DNA of 64,000 bases from Apostichopus japonicus. Its lineage: Eukaryota; Echinodermata; Holothuroidea; Aspidochirotida; Stichopodidae. Shown here piece by piece: positions 60,101 through 64,000 of this stretch (the first letter of the stretch is position 1; every line of letters begins with the position of its first letter). The position numbers and the translations under genes were made by a program. A model generated the notes under the pieces. The model ran no database searches. It worked only from the letters and a program-made list of their open reading frames with translations, and was not told the DNA's origin. The stretch covers positions 18,333,501 to 18,397,500 of the forward strand of contig NC_092569.1 in NCBI RefSeq assembly GCF_037975245.1, read 5' to 3'.

Positions 60101-62968
60101 AAGATAAAACGGTACGCCTTGTCAAGTAGATGCAAAATAATAATATCCTTCAATGGGAATACTCAATGTTCCAAGTCGAGGTATAACGAGCAGTGCAATA
60201 GGTGACATTCCTTCATAAAATTAGAGCAGCTGCAGGGTAAAGATTTAACGTTTTTAAAATGAATCATTTCAAGCACCATAATAACTGTTTTGTTCCGGCT
60301 TTTCTTCTCATTGTAAATTAGTTTGATACGTAAACATTTAGGAATGGTATCTTACCGCTAGGACTACTCCTTGACCGTTCTCTGCTTCCTCTATGAAACA
60401 ACTACAATTCTCTCTAGGTACACAGTCTTCCCCGTCCATCAAGAACCCATCGGGACAAACGCAACTGGGTGTGCTAGAGCATGATTCGGTACATGTAGGA
60501 TCGGCACATGAACCTTCACATTTACACCTGTTGAGAACCTTGTTGGTGGGACACCACTCGATGCATGGGTCTGGAATAGGAATAACGATTAAGTTACGAC
60601 ATCAAAAAGGAAAGCTTGATGGAAAGTGTACGATGATCTATTATCTCAATAACACATCATGTTCATAAATTATCATTTGATATTGTATAAAAATGCGAAA
60701 CATGCTTCACAGCTAAAACGACATATCTAAATAAACCAATGAAATAAATAGCAAACCGCTCTCTGCCCTTACTAGATGAACAAAATACATCGATTTATGA
60801 AGAAACTAAGTCTGAGCTAAGTGCTTGATAGCAGTGGCCAACAACGTGCTCATGAAAGTAAAGTTACATGCTGCAAAATGAATATTAAATATTACTACGA
60901 GCTCATTCATCTAAAGGTACCTTGGTTAATGGCATGGATGTAAGGTTGGTTCAGGTGGGAAGTATATCGTTAGTAAGCGAAACATTCCCGCTCTGTATCA
61001 CACCGCAGGTCAAACATATTAATATCATCGAATTATTGAAACATGTGTGAACGGCAAAAATCGCAATATTTTAATTTCACTGTTTAACGGTTAGCAAACA
61101 TATTAAATGTCACTTCGGGCGAGTAACGTGTCCAGATAAGAAGTTCACAGTTTAATAACCCACCTGTTGTTCCGGTATACTCTCCGGTGCTAACCAGTTT
61201 GTAATGACTGAAGCTGTCACTGATGCGGAAAGTTTCATACGTCACGAAGAATGAACAACCGGATTCTGTAGTTATATCCATGCGTAGCTGATATTTCCTC
61301 TGATTGGTGATGTAGGATATCTTCTCATTGCCGAGCCAAAATTCACGAGCAAGGAAACCAAAACCGTTTTCATATTCGTCCCACGTACGGTTGAAGTTGA
61401 TTGAATTATCCTCTCGTCTCTGTATGACCTGTTGAAATAATTTGAGACATAAAAATATCAAACTGATTGAATTGCAAGACCGTTAGTTATTAACTGTAAG
61501 ACTAGTGTGAAACAAAAGAAAGGCACAACTATACTGAAACATGGAACAAACAACCTGCAGGAAGAGAAAAATGAGATAAATTAAATATAAACAAATTAAA
61601 ATCACTTACAAACCCCACCAAATGTATATTGATGCGAATACTATATAAATATTACCAATATATAAGTTGTGTCATCTTCGCCAATTTAGTATTCTTATTG
61701 AAGTCAGGAATATGTGGAAAGTATTAAAACGTATTGGAAAAACATGTAGGAATATAAGTATGGTGCAGACTGCTTTTGCGAAAGAGCATGACAGATGATT
61801 CGACCAACCTCTTTTTGTAAGACATAGATATTGTGTAAAGCTCGCCGAGCCTACTGTGTAACATCAACTATATATTAGTACATCATAATAATATGAACAG
61901 TTCTGTAGTATGAGAAATGTATTATTTCAACAAGAATAATTTCAATTGTGGTGATAAATTTGCAATGTAAATACAATATTCACAGTATAAAATACAACAC
62001 CTACCGTCCATCCACCATCACCTAGACTGTTGTTACAAGATACTTCAAAAGGTTCAGGATAGCCGTCTGGTTTGATGACGTAAACACCATCGTTTCTAGA
62101 CGATGGACATTGGCTTAGCACTTCATGGCAGTCTCGTGGATATTCAGCACGTTGGTAGAGGAAAAACGATGACTCTAAAAGGAAAAGGTAACACAACATC
62201 AAGCTAAGAGGTTTCATAACTCCGGAGACACTTGTGTGACAACAGAGATCATATAGCCTACCTTTAGTGTTTACTTTGTCAATGTTCACAACCACTTGCG
62301 TCATTTCCTGATCACGTTATAAAAGTTTGGCATGGGCAATTACGAAGATGTGATTTTAAAATCTAGTTACTATTACTTACTGGTCTGTACTATTTCAAAC
62401 ATTTTCTATTTTTTTTTAAATGAAGTCACTCGTTTTGTCTTATATCCCTGAAAAATTTGGTAAGTTAAGCATTTGAAAAATACATAGCAAATTAAAAACC
62501 TCATTTTAAAGACGATCAATATTTTTTTAACGAATTTTGTTTCCTATACATCATAATTTTCATACACAAAAAAGTACTAAAGTAAACAAATTATCTTTAA
62601 AAAAAATTAAAAATCTTTGAAATTATATAGTGCTTATTATACTTACAATTGATATGTTAACAACATATGATGTCTTTGACGATACTTCCCAAACGATGTG
62701 TATATCATATACGTTCATAATTGTTTGGAAATTCTCCAAATGTTACGATGTTGTTGTATCTTAAAGAAAAACAATATTATTTTCACTCGTCTTTGGAGGT
62801 TAGCTTGTGGTTGGGGTAAAGGGGAAGGAGAGGGGAGAAGGGAGAAGGGAGAGAGATAAGGTAAAAAAAATGCTACAACGTTGTTAACGTTTTGAAGTTT
62901 TTAATATGATAGAAACACTTACTTAACGTTTGGTCTCCGTAGTCACTAATGCTCCTTTGGCGTTCCGG
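57184..62968 (-). CDS. mosaic protein: partial fibrinogen domain, TIL/TILa-like region, complete fibrinogen domain (5' end missing)
   Basis: Seven minus-strand exons join in one frame (507 codons including stop): 62968-62923, 62174-62005, 61428-61164, 60570-60356, 60095-59790, 59317-59050 and 57434-57184. The first is a short linker (PERQRSISDYG). Exons 2-3 encode the N-terminal two thirds of a fibrinogen domain (YPRDC, GDGGWT, VIQRRED, FWLGNEK). The calcium-site exon is absent. Instead a 12-cysteine trypsin-inhibitor-like exon follows in the right phase (DPCIEWCP...CVCPDGF). Next is an exon with a TILa/VWC- and EGF-like part (GEVYVNPSC, CNVGYTGDG) and the start of a second fibrinogen domain (GGGWL). 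Exons 6-7 complete it (VFQRRVD, FWLGNDK, DRDND, SAWW, MKIRPRS) without the enlarged cysteine loop of genes 1-3. The signal-peptide exon must lie upstream and was not found. Whether both halves are one transcript is inferred from matching phases and the lack of another start. Confidence 0.78.
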
Positions 62969-64000
62969 CTAAAATAAGGTCAAAAATATGTATTAACAAT
63001 GATCGTCAAATAAGTACAGGGTACAATTATATAGTAAAATATGTCAACGTTACATTTTTCTTATTTTCCATTGTCCTATATTTAGGTTAGTCCAACTTTT
63101 ATTTTATTTTCTCATCTATAAATTGCAACATTTCACATAGCTGCTTATTATTTTAGGACAAGTTAGAGAAGAGTTATTGACGCAGTCATGTATCTGTATT
63201 AGTAAATAGCCGCCGTTTATTGAATACAAAAAGAAAAACAATATAGACACGACAATGTTTGGTTGAGTTGTAGAGGAGTATGACAATAAATATGATAAGA
63301 AGTTTTAATTTTTACGTGAATTCAGGTGAATATTGAAGATTAAAATTAATCCGATAAATATGTCACTTCTCTAAGTACAAAACACAAACAACGAAAGATA
63401 AGGTTTGAGTTTAGCATTGTCTTGAAAACATATATATTTTTTTTTTAATATCCCATATATTCAGAGTGAATTTATGCCCATCAATTTGTTCTAGACAATG
63501 AACATTTACTATATGCCCATTAGGTATCACGTTCTTGATATGACTTTTATAGTTTAAAACATTTTTTTGAAGAAGACCTATTGGTTAATAAAGATTTGGT
63601 TCTAATGTATAATAACGTTCGATAAAATTTTTGTAGAAAACATAATTATATAAAAGAAACGTTAGAATCTTCATAATAACATATTTTTCTTGTAAATTGT
63701 TTAATTTAATTAATTCACATGAAACAAGTTCATAAAAATACTTTGCAAATTTCACATCTGCATTATGTATTCTCGAATTTGGATTAAATTGAAATTGTTC
63801 TTTGTACTGGCAATGAAAAAAATATATAATCTTTACACACATTAAATGATCGGGATTATTAATAGAGCAAATTGTTTATTGATATCATGCAGCTGTTTGG
63901 GATAAATCTGACAAAGATGAAAATTTGTGGCGACAATGAACTTACAACGACATCAGCGATTAAATCAATTGACAATTCTTACAACAGCAACGTTTGGATG
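62969..64000. other. upstream of the mosaic gene, signal exon not found
   Basis: By analogy with genes 1 and 2 a signal-peptide exon ending in phase 0 should precede 62968 on the minus strand. No candidate with a good donor is visible here, so it probably lies past the window edge. The AT-rich frame at 63585-63842 is unsupported. Confidence 0.4.

Noticed and set aside
62005-62217. Alternative start at 62217 (MKPLSLMLCYLFLL...) giving a signal peptide fused to the fibrinogen exon
   Set aside because: This stretch is also a strong polypyrimidine tract ending in TTTTAG at the same place where genes 1 and 2 have an acceptor, and an in-phase linker exon exists at 62968-62923. The splice model is preferred, though the alternative is not excluded.

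Overview
The window looks like nuclear DNA of an echinoderm, most likely a sea cucumber. Genes are split by many short introns, and long AT microsatellites and G/C homopolymer runs are common. Transposon relics are dense. The recognisable host genes all encode secreted fibrinogen-related proteins (FREPs), a family known from holothurians through fibrinogen-like protein A. The species is inferred from these traits, not proven. I found no bacterial-type operon, rRNA, tRNA or CRISPR array.

Left flank (1-9 kb): a decayed FREP exon at 3.5 kb, the 3' end of a non-LTR retrotransposon on the minus strand, then FREP gene 1 (4977-7458, +) with a clear TATA box.

Middle (9.3-35.1 kb): almost entirely mobile DNA. 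Two tandem arrays, at 9.75-10.9 kb and 33.5-34.5 kb, are built on nearly the same 20-bp palindrome in opposite orientation. They bracket a minus-strand ParB-like gene (12.5-15.6 kb) and a plus-strand, decayed multi-exon transposase-like gene (24.4-33.45 kb). The two genes diverge, and each 3' end points at an array. Outside the arrays there is a further inverted similarity of about 120 bp. I read this tentatively as one old two-gene element of about 26 kb, later invaded by two hAT-like elements with perfect 8-bp target duplications, a Penelope-like relic, and a 2.9-kb inverted repeat sitting in a transposase intron.

Right part (35-64 kb): more hAT-like insertions, then FREP gene 2 (38306-44464, +), FREP gene 3 (49001-52220, +, carrying a duplicated small exon and a one-base frameshift), and a convergent mosaic gene (62968-57184, -). 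The mosaic gene joins the first two exons of one fibrinogen domain to a TIL/TILa-like cysteine-rich region and then a complete fibrinogen domain.

All four FREP loci share an exon plan: a phase-0 intron after the GGW(T/L/R) motif and a phase-1 intron before the last exon. Genes 1 and 2 also share a small linker exon that encodes an RxRR-ST motif, a plausible proprotein-convertase site. The products are probably secreted lectin-like recognition or adhesion proteins, and the locus looks like a diversifying tandem FREP cluster.
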